From: Puniceicoccaceae bacterium
GTDB lineage: Bacteria > Verrucomicrobiota > Verrucomicrobiia > Opitutales > Coraliomargaritaceae
Length of the DNA stretch: 64,000 nt
Assembly (NCBI GenBank): GCA_902603705.1
Contig: CACKVQ010000002.1
Coordinates: forward strand, 23,677 to 87,676
Direction: 5' to 3'
Shown: piece after piece, positions 56,268 through 64,000 of the stretch
Layout: each line of letters begins with the position of its first letter
Numbering within the stretch: position 1 is the stretch's first letter
Translations under genes and position numbers: made by a program
The notes under the pieces: model-generated
Told to the model about the DNA's origin: nothing
Database searches by the model: none
Seen by the model: the letters and a program-made list of their open reading frames with translations, nothing else

Positions 56268-56340
56268 CCAAATAAAGAAGGGATTCCGGCCCAGCCTAAG
56301 ACATTAAGGACTCTATTGGGATATAATAAAGCAACCCTAA

Positions 56341-57603
56341 TTATTCGAAGTTATGAGCACCAAGTTTAAGGGCAATCTTTTCCATATTAAGCTGCACTAG
56401 ATTAGGCACACCATTTTCAAAAGGCACCGATACCTCGCCTTGAATCAGAGGAAGCGCATATTTGTAAAAGTTGTAATTCATACTAACACCATCTTCATTA
56501 ATCCAACTCTCAGGGAGCTTTTTAACTCCATTAGCAATCTCGGATAAGTCGGCTAAACCCGTTTCGCAAGTGTAGCTCTCATCTTCCCCACGCAAAAGAG
56601 TAACCATCTTATCGGTATGTCCGGCAACAGCGGCCTTAACAGCTGCTTGCCCAGCCATATAGGCTTCATCATTATCTACCTGCGATGAGCAGTGAACCGC
56701 AGCACGCTGAGCCATACCTAGTTTGACTGAACGGGCCTTAACTTGGAGAGATTCTTCCGCTAAAGAGCGGAGGTATTCACCCGCGCCACCAAGCTGTGAG
56801 TGTCCAAAGGCATCGGCACTGGTACTATCTGTTGATACGTAATTACCATCGGCATCCACAAGACCTTCCCCTACCACAACCACGCAGTATTTTTCCTTTT
56901 GTAGTACGCGTTGTACATCTAAGACAAATTTCTCAGCCGTAAAGGCAATCTCTGGTAAGTAAATTAGATGCGGTGCGGCGTTAGGATCATCGCGGCGCTT
57001 GGCTAAGGCAGCACCTGCAGCGATCCAACCAGCGCTACGACCCATGACCTCAATTACTTGCACGAGGTCGTGTTGCCCCATACCAACATTATCAGCCGCG
57101 ATCTCTTTTACGGTAGTTGCAATATATTTAATCACAGAACCGTAACCGGGCGTGTGATCGGTAGTTACTAGGTCATTGTCGATAGTCTTAGGAATGCCTA
57201 TGACGCGTAGGTTATAGCCTTTCTCTTTAGCTAGCTTAGAAATTTTATCGGCAGTATCTTGAGAGTCATTTCCACCCGCGTAGAAAAAATAACGGATATT
57301 ATGCGCTTCGAAGACTTGCAAAACACGCTCGAAGTCAGATTGCTTCTTAAGCTTATAGCGGCAGGTCCCGAGCGCAGCTCCAGGAGTATAGCGAAGACCG
57401 CGGATATTTTGTTGTGATTCAGCAGCTAAGTCGATCAGCTGCTCATTTAAAATACCTAGTACACCGTTCAAGCCACCATATATTTCTTCAATACACTCGT
57501 GATTGAGCGCTTCAGCAACGGCGCCAGATAAACTAGCGTTGATAACGGATGTAGGACCGCCGGATTGGGCGATGAGACAATTACCTTCGAGTTGTTCAGA
57601 CAT
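56341..57603 (-). CDS. pfp: 6-phosphofructokinase, PPi-dependent type
   Basis: A 420-residue PFK-family enzyme that interconverts fructose 6-phosphate and fructose 1,6-bisphosphate. The active-site segment is AGGNDSQDTA with Asp113 where ATP-dependent enzymes have glycine, and Lys139 in PKTIDND where they have glycine. Both substitutions mark pyrophosphate-using enzymes, which work reversibly. MGRSAGWIAAGAAL is the substrate-binding helix. Length exceeds E. coli PfkA (320). It is 67 bp downstream of purB on the same strand and ends in a terminator. Confidence 0.87.
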   Translation of the reverse strand: MSEQLEGNCLIAQSGGPTSVINASLSGAVAEALNHECIEEIYGGLNGVLGILNEQLIDLAAESQQNIRGLRYTPGAALGTCRYKLKKQSDFERVLQVFEAHNIRYFFYAGGNDSQDTADKISKLAKEKGYNLRVIGIPKTIDNDLVTTDHTPGYGSVIKYIATTVKEIAADNVGMGQHDLVQVIEVMGRSAGWIAAGAALAKRRDDPNAAPHLIYLPEIAFTAEKFVLDVQRVLQKEKYCVVVVGEGLVDADGNYVSTDSTSADAFGHSQLGGAGEYLRSLAEESLQVKARSVKLGMAQRAAVHCSSQVDNDEAYMAGQAAVKAAVAGHTDKMVTLLRGEDESYTCETGLADLSEIANGVKKLPESWINEDGVSMNYNFYKYALPLIQGEVSVPFENGVPNLVQLNMEKIALKLGAHNFE

Positions 57604-57670
57604 TAGTTTTTTAGGTTAAGTAAAATTAAAGATACGTTTGTATTATGAAGCTTATTTCCGAAAGCAATCA

Positions 57671-59095
57671 TTAAAGAATTGAACTAGGTGTATAGCTCGC
57701 AGCAGCGGGTACATTAGACGCTTCTTTGCGAACGCTACTACAGAAATTGTCGACCTGCCCCGTGGCGAGGCCAGTCATCGCTTGGGCTCGCTCTATTAGA
57801 TCCGAGAGCTGCTCGCGAGTAAGACCAAGACGCGAGTCGGCAGCCAGTCGCTCAACGAGGTCATTGTCTTTAATCGCGCTAGAGCGCATGTCGAGCACCG
57901 CTGCGACCGCGTGTTCCTTAATCGCTTCATAGGCTTCTTCGCGGCCAGCTCCTGCCTTAACTGCCTCCATTAAGACCGTAGTAGTCGCAAGAAAGGGACA
58001 ATAACGCTGGTTTTCTTGCTCTATAACCGAGGGATAGACTTCCATCTGGTTAAGAATTGTGAGGAAAGTATCGATAAGACCGTCGATAGCAAAGAAGCTA
58101 TCAGGAAGAAAGACACGACGCACAACAGAGCAAGATACGTCACCCTCATTCCATTGATCGCCTGCTAGATCTGCCGCCATTGTAAGATGACCCTTCAGAA
58201 TAACTGAGAATCCGTTAACGCGCTCACAACTGCGGCTATTCATTTTATGTGGCATTGCCGACGAGCCGACTTGGCCTTTTGCGAAGCCCTCGCTAGCTAG
58301 CTCGTGGCCTACCATAATACGTAGGGTCTTAGCAAAGCTAGAAGGCCCAGAAGCCATACGTACAAATATGGAGACAACTTCAAAGTCTAGCCCACGAGGG
58401 TAAACTTGACCAACATTTTCTAGCGATGCACCTACACAGAGGTGCTCAAGAATACGAGCTTCCAGCGAAGCAACTTTTTCAACGTCACCCTCAAAGAGAG
58501 TAAGCAAATCCATCTGCGTGCCAACTGGACCTTTCAGTCCACGCACGGGATAGTTTTCGATGATACGACCGAGATCACACACGGCACGCAGCAGGTCTTC
58601 ACCAAACATGGCTAAACGTTTACCAAATGTAGTAGGTTGAGCCGGTAGATTATGGGTCCTGGCGGTAATCACGAGGTCCCTCCACTCCTCGGCACGCTCA
58701 GCGAGCTTGAGTAGGGCGGCAACTGCCTTGTTTCGAACGACTTCGAGCCCTCGTATAATTTGCAATTGCTCGACGTTTTCCGTCAAATCACGACTAGTCA
58801 GGCCTTTATGTATGTGTTCGTGCCCAGCTAGCTGACAAAACTCTTCAATACGTGCTTTAACATCGTGGCGAGTAACGGCCTCTCTATTCTTAATTGAATC
58901 TAAGTCAATTGTATCCTTTGTACGCTCATATGCTTCGATCGCCTCTTGTGGGATATGAAGCCCTAAGTCCTTTTGCGCCCGCAAAACAGCAATCCAATAA
59001 TCGCGCTCCAATTCGACACGCCCCTCAGCACTCCAAATAGCCTTCATAGGCTTTGAAGCATAGCGTGAAGCTAAGACATTAGGTATGTGTTCCAT
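57671..59095 (-). CDS. purB: Adenylosuccinate lyase
   Basis: A 474-residue fumarase-superfamily lyase catalysing two purine steps (SAICAR to AICAR, and adenylosuccinate to AMP). The flexible signature loop is GSSAMPHKMNSRSCERVNGF near residue 279, with the catalytic serine in SSAMPHK. HKGLTSRDLTENVEQLQI and TARTHNLPAQPTTFGKR are the other two conserved regions. Complete and of normal length. Confidence 0.93.
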   Translation of the reverse strand: MEHIPNVLASRYASKPMKAIWSAEGRVELERDYWIAVLRAQKDLGLHIPQEAIEAYERTKDTIDLDSIKNREAVTRHDVKARIEEFCQLAGHEHIHKGLTSRDLTENVEQLQIIRGLEVVRNKAVAALLKLAERAEEWRDLVITARTHNLPAQPTTFGKRLAMFGEDLLRAVCDLGRIIENYPVRGLKGPVGTQMDLLTLFEGDVEKVASLEARILEHLCVGASLENVGQVYPRGLDFEVVSIFVRMASGPSSFAKTLRIMVGHELASEGFAKGQVGSSAMPHKMNSRSCERVNGFSVILKGHLTMAADLAGDQWNEGDVSCSVVRRVFLPDSFFAIDGLIDTFLTILNQMEVYPSVIEQENQRYCPFLATTTVLMEAVKAGAGREEAYEAIKEHAVAAVLDMRSSAIKDNDLVERLAADSRLGLTREQLSDLIERAQAMTGLATGQVDNFCSSVRKEASNVPAAASYTPSSIL

Positions 59096-59243
59096 AATAT
59101 TAAATTTAAAAAAAGAACTTTTTATAATACCTATTTAGATTCGCCTTGCGACATAAAAACAGGGAAAGGGAGCAACTAATTAATGCGCTAGATATTGCTG
59201 TGAATTCGATCGGGACTTAAGAGTTAGATATATTATTACGGAT

Positions 59244-59846
59244 TTAAAAAAGCACATAGCCCTGGGTAAGTTTTACTAAAAAAACTCCTACATTGCTGGC
59301 AGCATGCGCTAGCATACAAGGGAAAATAGAGCGTTTGGGGTTCCAAGGACCAAACCGTATAGCATAAAACCAAAGCGAGTTAGCGAATAGAATACTCGTG
59401 CTAAAAAAGGCCTTGGCTGTGTAAGTCCACTCAAACCCATTTTCGGTAGCCCAAAAATGGGAATGAATTAGCGCAAAAAAAAGAGAAAAGCCAACGCAGC
59501 TAATGATAAATAATGTTCTACCTTTGTCCGTGACAACTAGATAACCTCGGAAAATAACCTCCTCAATCACGCCCGCTGCGATGATAACAAATAAGAAATA
59601 CCAGATCATCTCGGATTGTTCCTCGACGAGTCCGAGAGCTATCTCGCCACTAGTCTCGACACCGAGCAATAAGAGCGCACCTAAAGTGGCGATTAAAAAA
59701 GCCCAAAAAGAGGCATTCTCCGCACCTGGCATAGCCCCCGATCTAGTCCGCCCCGATTTCGCCGCCAAATAATCACCCTTATACATATAAAGCACATATG
59801 CTGCCGCTCCAACGTAGAGAAATACCATGATAGGGTTGTCGTCCAT
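59244..59846 (-). CDS. CPBP family intramembrane glutamic endopeptidase
   Basis: A 200-residue membrane protein with about five to six helices. The CPBP/Abi motifs are visible in order: EEVIFRGYLV (EExxxR) near residue 95, FFALIHSHFW (FxxxH) near residue 125 and CMLAHAASNVGVF (HxxxN) near residue 178. Relatives cleave prenylated or bacteriocin-like peptides or serve in immunity. It lies between the dUTPase and purB genes, 63 bp after the former; no peptide substrate gene is visible. Confidence 0.85.
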   Translation of the reverse strand: MDDNPIMVFLYVGAAAYVLYMYKGDYLAAKSGRTRSGAMPGAENASFWAFLIATLGALLLLGVETSGEIALGLVEEQSEMIWYFLFVIIAAGVIEEVIFRGYLVVTDKGRTLFIISCVGFSLFFALIHSHFWATENGFEWTYTAKAFFSTSILFANSLWFYAIRFGPWNPKRSIFPCMLAHAASNVGVFLVKLTQGYVLF

Positions 59847-59909
59847 TTAATATAAGTTTGGGAGCAGATACTCACTCTGCCATCTTGGCTTCAATAGGGA
59901 AAGATTGCC

Positions 59910-60281
59910 CTAAATGTGCCTCGAGTCATCTTCATCTTTTTTGACATATCCGCTATCTTGGCGTTCATGGTTGACCTTGTTCTTCTTGCTGTAGGCATTG
60001 TGAACGTCCTCTGGAGTCATCCCGAGTACCTGGGCTAATGAGATCAGAAAATGAAAAAGGTCAACGACCTCAACCTTGGCATTTTGCTCGTCAAATTTCT
60101 GATATTTTGCCCACCACTTCCAAGGCACCGAGTCGACTAATTCTGCAATCTCCTGCTGCATAGCAAGGGTGTATTTGAGTACCCATTCGGCTTTATCTTC
60201 ATCCGACATTACGTCGGTATTCACCCCAATGCGTTTGTTTAGTGCATCTTGTAGATCAAAAATTTCATCGAGTTTATCCAT
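59910..60281 (-). CDS. Dimeric-type dUTP diphosphatase (all-alpha NTP-PPase)
   Basis: About 123 residues. The pattern of the dimeric all-alpha dUTPase family is visible: MDKLDEIFDLQDALNKRIG at the start, the helix-2 metal motif MQQEIAELVDSVPWKWW, and KVEVVDLFHFLISLAQVLGM supplying the second acidic pair. These hydrolyse dUTP (or dUDP) to dUMP with Mg2+. The ATG at 60281 fits the family N-terminus; a TTG at 60317 would add 12 residues. A MazG-type activity is the alternative. Confidence 0.85.
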   Translation of the reverse strand: MDKLDEIFDLQDALNKRIGVNTDVMSDEDKAEWVLKYTLAMQQEIAELVDSVPWKWWAKYQKFDEQNAKVEVVDLFHFLISLAQVLGMTPEDVHNAYSKKNKVNHERQDSGYVKKDEDDSRHI

Positions 60282-60429
60282 TCCATAAAGCATAGATACT
60301 TGAAATACTGCACGCAAGAGGATTCACCTACTCCTTTACCGTTGTGCCAACAATTTAACTACCTATCGACATTAACTCTTGCGCCAAAAATACCTGTTCT
60401 CTAGCGATACTTAATAACACATACAATCC

Positions 60430-61116
60430 ATGCCAGAATTCGAAGAAGAAAACATTAACGTATCTCTGAGTCAGAATTACACACCAAGTAAAGACGCTTC
60501 TGGAAAGCCGCGTACCAGAAGACGCAGTGGTGGGTTCAAAGCCGAACTCGCTCCTCTTGCAAATACTCAAGTAGGCGAAGTAAGCCCAGCTGAAGCGCTG
60601 AAAGAAGAAAAGCTCAGCGGGCATGCTTCGTCTTCGCCAGAGTCTAAGTCCCAACTTAGCAAACTATCCGCGAGTTCAGAACCCCCCAAACGGGCTCCCC
60701 GCGAGCATCGCGAGACTAATCCTCAACCTAGTGCGGAAACCCTTCAAGCTATAGCTTTAGTCGAGGCCCGGGTCGCGGAACGTCTAAGCGGGCGCAAAAA
60801 TAGGCGGGGTGCTAAATCCGATCGAAAGCCTCAAACCAAAAGAAAGACGAGTAAGAGTCGAAGCAAGCATTCTAAAGACGGCGTGCTAGCAATTATTGGA
60901 GAGTGGCTTTCAACACTTTTTGGCAATAAATCAAAGTCTGCTTCAAAAAAAAGTGGGCACCGTAGAGGTAAAGGTCGCGGAGGACACCCACGCGGTAGAG
61001 GAGGCAGTCGTTATAGACAAAACCGCGGTCGCGGTGGGAATAGACGGGCTCAGGATAGAAGAAAGGGCGATGGTAGCAGAGGCTCGCGCAACGGCAATCA
61101 TAACGCAGTTTCCTAA
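60430..61116 (+). CDS. Basic RGG-rich protein of unknown function
   Basis: A 228-residue low-complexity protein. Residues 1-~130 are charged and Ser/Ala-rich (EFEEENINVSLSQNYTPSKD; an Arg-rich GRKNRRGAKSDRK near 120). A short hydrophobic patch LAIIGEWLSTLFG lies at ~148-160, and the last ~60 residues are dense in Arg-Gly (RGKGRGGHPRGRGGSRYRQ). RGG tails usually bind RNA or promote phase separation; here that is inference. It is 11 bp ahead of murA on the same strand, so they are probably cotranscribed. Confidence 0.7.
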   Translation: MPEFEEENINVSLSQNYTPSKDASGKPRTRRRSGGFKAELAPLANTQVGEVSPAEALKEEKLSGHASSSPESKSQLSKLSASSEPPKRAPREHRETNPQPSAETLQAIALVEARVAERLSGRKNRRGAKSDRKPQTKRKTSKSRSKHSKDGVLAIIGEWLSTLFGNKSKSASKKSGHRRGKGRGGHPRGRGGSRYRQNRGRGGNRRAQDRRKGDGSRGSRNGNHNAVS

Positions 61117-61127
61117 ACTTTACGCTG

Positions 61128-62423
61128 ATGGATGTGTTTAAGGTCAACGGTAATGTGCCACTTAAAGGTGAGGTTCATGTCGGCGGTGCAAAGAATGCGG
61201 CTCTTCCCATTCTCGCTGCTACTCTCTTAACCGAAGAAAAAGTGGTACTGCGTAATGTACCCGACTTAAGCGACATGCGCTTCATGTTAGAAATTCTGCG
61301 TCATATCGGTGCGGATACGATACAACCTGAGCCAGGTGTCTGGGAAATAACAGCCAAGGAAATCACGCACATTGCTCCCTATGAACTAGTTCGTAAAATG
61401 CGCGCTTCTGTCTGCCTACTCGGGCCCCTAGTATCTCGCCTACGTAAAGCGGAGGTGTCGATCCCAGGGGGTTGCGTCATCGGACCGCGCCCTATTGACC
61501 TCCACATTAAAGGACTCAAAAAGCTCAACTGTAAGGTCGATATCTCAAACGGATATGTCCACGTCGACGCGAGTGATATCAAAGGAGGACCGATCTTTCT
61601 CGGTGGCCGCAGCGGAAGCACTGTTACCGGCACAGCTAATATAGTAATGGCAGCTGTACTAGCCCCGGGGACTACGCGCCTTGAGTGCGCGGCTTGCGAG
61701 CCTGAAGTTGTAGATCTTTGCGAAATGCTCGTCAAAATGGGCGCCCAAATAGAGGGGGTTGGTAGTCCCGAGCTAACTATCACTGGAAGGGAAAAACTTC
61801 ATGGCTGCGAATACTCTATTATCTCCGATCGGATAGAGGCAGGAACCTTCATTATTGCGGGGGCAATGACCCGGGGTGACGTAAATGTTAAGGGTATCGC
61901 CCCAAAACTGCTTGGTGCTTTTCTAGATAAGTTAGAAGAGGCAGGCCTTCCGATGGAGCTCGGCGCAGACAATATCCGTGTTACGCCCTACAAGGGCTCA
62001 CTTAAACCAGTCGATGTCATTACGCTTCCGCACCCTGGCTACCCGACCGACCTACAAGCTCAAATTGGGGCCTTAATGACTCAAACCGAAGGTCTTTCCA
62101 TAATTACAGAACGTATTTATCCCCACCGATTCATGCACGTTCCCGAATTACAACGAATGGGGGCTGAAATTTCGATCGAAGGCCCTAGCGCAATTATCAA
62201 AGGCGCAAGTCAGCTCTCTGGTGCACAAGTAATGGCCTCGGATTTGAGGGCATCCGCTGCACTAATCTTGGCTGCGCTGGCCTCTAAGGGTGAAACATGG
62301 ATTCAACGAATTTACCACCTAGACCGAGGATACGAACGCTTCGAAAAGAAGCTTACCACCATAGGTGCACAGATCGAGCGGCTCAGTGATAAGGACATAC
62401 CAAAAGAATTGCTCCAATACTGA
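61128..62423 (+). CDS. murA: UDP-N-acetylglucosamine 1-carboxyvinyltransferase
   Basis: A 431-residue enolpyruvyl transferase, the first committed step of peptidoglycan synthesis. Lys22 in GGAKNAALPI and the catalytic loop cysteine Cys116 in SIPGGCVIGPRP are present, so it should be fosfomycin-sensitive by this criterion. Other markers are RKMRASVCLLGPLVSRL and PYPTDLQAQIGALMTQTEG-like PGYPTDLQAQIGALMTQ. Length is normal. It follows the RGG-rich gene by 11 bp and ends at a hairpin terminator. Confidence 0.95.
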   Translation: MDVFKVNGNVPLKGEVHVGGAKNAALPILAATLLTEEKVVLRNVPDLSDMRFMLEILRHIGADTIQPEPGVWEITAKEITHIAPYELVRKMRASVCLLGPLVSRLRKAEVSIPGGCVIGPRPIDLHIKGLKKLNCKVDISNGYVHVDASDIKGGPIFLGGRSGSTVTGTANIVMAAVLAPGTTRLECAACEPEVVDLCEMLVKMGAQIEGVGSPELTITGREKLHGCEYSIISDRIEAGTFIIAGAMTRGDVNVKGIAPKLLGAFLDKLEEAGLPMELGADNIRVTPYKGSLKPVDVITLPHPGYPTDLQAQIGALMTQTEGLSIITERIYPHRFMHVPELQRMGAEISIEGPSAIIKGASQLSGAQVMASDLRASAALILAALASKGETWIQRIYHLDRGYERFEKKLTTIGAQIERLSDKDIPKELLQY

Positions 62424-62435
62424 GACCTCGGCCTA

Positions 62436-62467
62436 CCCTTCAATAATTTGAATGGGCATCTTATTTT
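62436..62467 (+). terminator. Intrinsic terminator after murA
   Basis: CCCTTCAA, a TAAT loop and TTGAA-T-GGG make an 8-bp stem with one bulged T, followed by CATCTTATTTTT. It lies 13 bp past the murA stop and ~70 bp ahead of the DapF-like gene. Confidence 0.55.
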
Positions 62468-62536
62468 TGAGAATTATTAGCTAAGTAAGATCAGTGTTGG
62501 CAAAACTCAGTAAATTCTATAATTTTTCTAACAATA

Positions 62537-63391
62537 ATGAAGTACACAAAATACCATGCGCTGGGCAATGATTACCTAGTACTCGATCCGAAAGATGGCA
62601 CCTTGCCAGAGCAAGAAGAAATCGTACGGATCTGCCACCGTAATTTCGGACTAGGCTCCGACGGAATTTTGTATGGTCCTCTTAAAACGGAAAAAGCCGA
62701 CTACGCTCTACGCATTATAAACCCCGACGGCAGCGAAGCGGAGAAAAGTGGCAACGGGCTACGTATTTTTGCCCGCTACCTGCATGATGCAGGCACTGTC
62801 AAAAACGATGCATTTACTGTCGACACACTCGGGGGGTTGGTCACCTGCCAAGTCGGCCAGTGTGCCGATTCAATCACCGTAGATATGGGCCGAGTAGAAT
62901 TTTGTGCTGAAGGCACTAAAGCCGGTATCAAAGACCTTAAAAACCAAAGTATCGGCCAAGAGCTAAGCTTTAACGGAAAAACACAAACCGTCTACATTGC
63001 CGACATTGGAAATCCGCACTGCGTGGTCGTGCAAGACGAAATTAGCGCCAAACAAGCCAAAGAAGACGGAGCCGCCATTGAGTCACACGCAAACTTTCCG
63101 AATAGAACTAATGTGCAGTTTCTCAAAATCATCGACCGAAATAACATTCGAATTGAAATCTGGGAGCGTGGAGCGGGATATACGCTCGCCTCGGGATCAA
63201 GCAGCAGCGCCGCAGCAGCTGTAGCTTACCGAATTGGTCTTTGCGACTGTGATATCACCGTACACATGCCAGGCGGCCAGATAAAAATCCAGATCGGAGA
63301 CAATTATGCTGTACGCATGACGGGCCCGACCACTCGAGTCGCATTAATAAACTTAGACGAAGACGCCCTACGATTCAAGCAAGGCCTCTAG
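62537..63391 (+). CDS. Diaminopimelate epimerase-like protein lacking both catalytic cysteines
   Basis: A 284-residue DapF-fold protein. The fold motifs are clear: KYHALGNDYLVLD at the N-terminus, NPDGSEAEKSGNGLRIFARY, IGNPHCVVVQDE and IEIWERGAGYTLASGSSSSA. In true DapF the two catalytic residues are cysteines (the C of CGNG and of ACGTG). Here they are Ser71 and Ser219; both codons were checked (AGT and TCG). It may be a divergent epimerase or isomerase with another substrate, or use serine. Its 3' end overlaps the convergent HAD gene by 24 bp. Confidence 0.8.
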   Translation: MKYTKYHALGNDYLVLDPKDGTLPEQEEIVRICHRNFGLGSDGILYGPLKTEKADYALRIINPDGSEAEKSGNGLRIFARYLHDAGTVKNDAFTVDTLGGLVTCQVGQCADSITVDMGRVEFCAEGTKAGIKDLKNQSIGQELSFNGKTQTVYIADIGNPHCVVVQDEISAKQAKEDGAAIESHANFPNRTNVQFLKIIDRNNIRIEIWERGAGYTLASGSSSSAAAAVAYRIGLCDCDITVHMPGGQIKIQIGDNYAVRMTGPTTRVALINLDEDALRFKQGL

Positions 63392-64000
63392 TTCTCGTAA
63401 AGAATGCGCGACTCGCTTACCCGTAGAGGCGAGACGCTGTTCTGTGTGGTGGCCGTGCGAGATGAGGATACAATCAGAGCCAATTGCTTCAGCCACTTCT
63501 AAATCGTGCAAAGTATCCCCAATTAGAACGACTTGCTCTGGCGACCAAGGTAATTGCTTGATCCAATACAAGCCGCGCCCAATTTTACCTTCCGCATGGA
63601 TATTATCCGTACCCACTAAACCCATAAAATGCGAACCTATCCCATAGTGAGCGATGCCTAATTCGAGCGTTTCCTGTCGTGCGGCCGAGAGTACCGACTG
63701 GGTTATGCCCTGGGCTGTGATAGCCTGGAGGACCTCACTCGCATTTTTGTGAAGTACACACTGCTCAAGCCAGCACGCTTCATAATTAGTGATGAACTCG
63801 CGGCTTGTCTGTTCGTAGTTATTCTCGTCCGTGTCTAACCCAAGATACTCATAAAATTTTATCACGGGGAATACGAAATTCTCGCAGTATTCAATCTCAG
63901 AAATTGGCCCGCGTCCTCGGCGTTTAAGTAATCGGTTGAGAACCTCGACACAGAGTCTAGTGTCGTCAATTAAAGTCCCATTCCAGTCCCAAATAACGTG
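63368..64000 (-). CDS. HAD-superfamily phosphatase, 5' end outside the window
   Basis: Partial gene; the frame is open to the last base of the window. HAD motif I is at the very edge (VIWDWNGTLIDDT), and motif III/IV appears as VVLIGDTLHDLEVAEAIGSD near the C-terminus, with a Ser/Thr-bearing motif II region QSVLSAARQ between. The cap is helical, as in phosphoglycolate phosphatase-like subfamily I enzymes. The natural substrate cannot be told. The true start lies upstream, beyond 64000. Confidence 0.85.
   Translation of the reverse strand, partial: HVIWDWNGTLIDDTRLCVEVLNRLLKRRGRGPISEIEYCENFVFPVIKFYEYLGLDTDENNYEQTSREFITNYEACWLEQCVLHKNASEVLQAITAQGITQSVLSAARQETLELGIAHYGIGSHFMGLVGTDNIHAEGKIGRGLYWIKQLPWSPEQVVLIGDTLHDLEVAEAIGSDCILISHGHHTEQRLASTGKRVAHSLRELEALLES

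Noticed and set aside
1..64000. CRISPR arrays, insertion sequences, prophage
   Set aside because: No regularly spaced repeats, transposases or phage structural genes were seen; the only tyrosine recombinase looks like XerC/D.

Overview
The window looks like chromosomal DNA of a Verrucomicrobiota bacterium, most likely from the Opitutae/Puniceicoccales side. This is inference from gene content. The best clue is an operon at 30.3-37.3 kb whose order matches the Akkermansia muciniphila block Amuc_1102-1101-1100-1099-1098 (type IV pilus-like PilM, PilO-like Amuc_1100 and secretin). Other clues are a very large secreted protein with a Trp/Tyr-rich C-terminus, a PPi-type phosphofructokinase and a ResB/CcsA cytochrome c system. 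Base composition is moderate, and 9-16.5 kb is visibly richer in A+T. No insertion sequence, prophage or CRISPR array was seen.

Layout. (1) 0.1-7.1 kb, plus strand: an operon-like cluster of acyl carrier protein, ketoacyl-ACP synthase, SDR reductase, GT4 glycosyltransferase, MGDG-synthase-type glycosyltransferase, SCP2-like lipid-binding protein and class III aminotransferase. It probably makes an unusual glycosylated and/or aminated lipid. (2) 7.1-17.6 kb, mostly minus strand: a surface polysaccharide locus with methyltransferases, GT2 enzymes, a pyruvyltransferase, an FkbM-GT2 fusion, a Wzt/Wzm-type ABC exporter and a GbsR/MarR-type regulator whose start lies beside a 10-bp-arm inverted repeat. 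(3) 17.7-24.3 kb, plus strand: a TolC / HlyD / MacB-type ABC export system, a small membrane protein and a heparinase II/III-like protein, followed by a convergent GT4. (4) 25.5-37.3 kb, minus strand: the Amuc_1098-1102-like pilus/secretin operon ending in a 1591-residue secreted protein.

(5) 37.7-64 kb is mostly housekeeping: a NUDIX hydrolase; recF and a cysteine desulfurase; ychF; a lipoprotein with ResB and CcsA; parA with a Xer recombinase; tRNA-Val(GAC); tcdA; a NIF3-like protein; a PAS-SpoIIE phosphatase; rsmE; an M3 oligopeptidase; ruvB; an RlmB-like methyltransferase; PPi-PFK; purB; a CPBP protease; a dimeric dUTPase; an RGG-rich basic protein; murA; a DapF-like protein; and a HAD phosphatase cut by the window end.

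Most notable: the lipid-type cluster at the left edge, which may continue outside the window; the DapF homologue with serine at both catalytic cysteine positions; the Amuc_1100-type operon coupled to a giant secreted protein; the FkbM-GT2 fusion with a near-perfect 63-bp tandem repeat in its linker; and several dyads placed as operators or leader hairpins.
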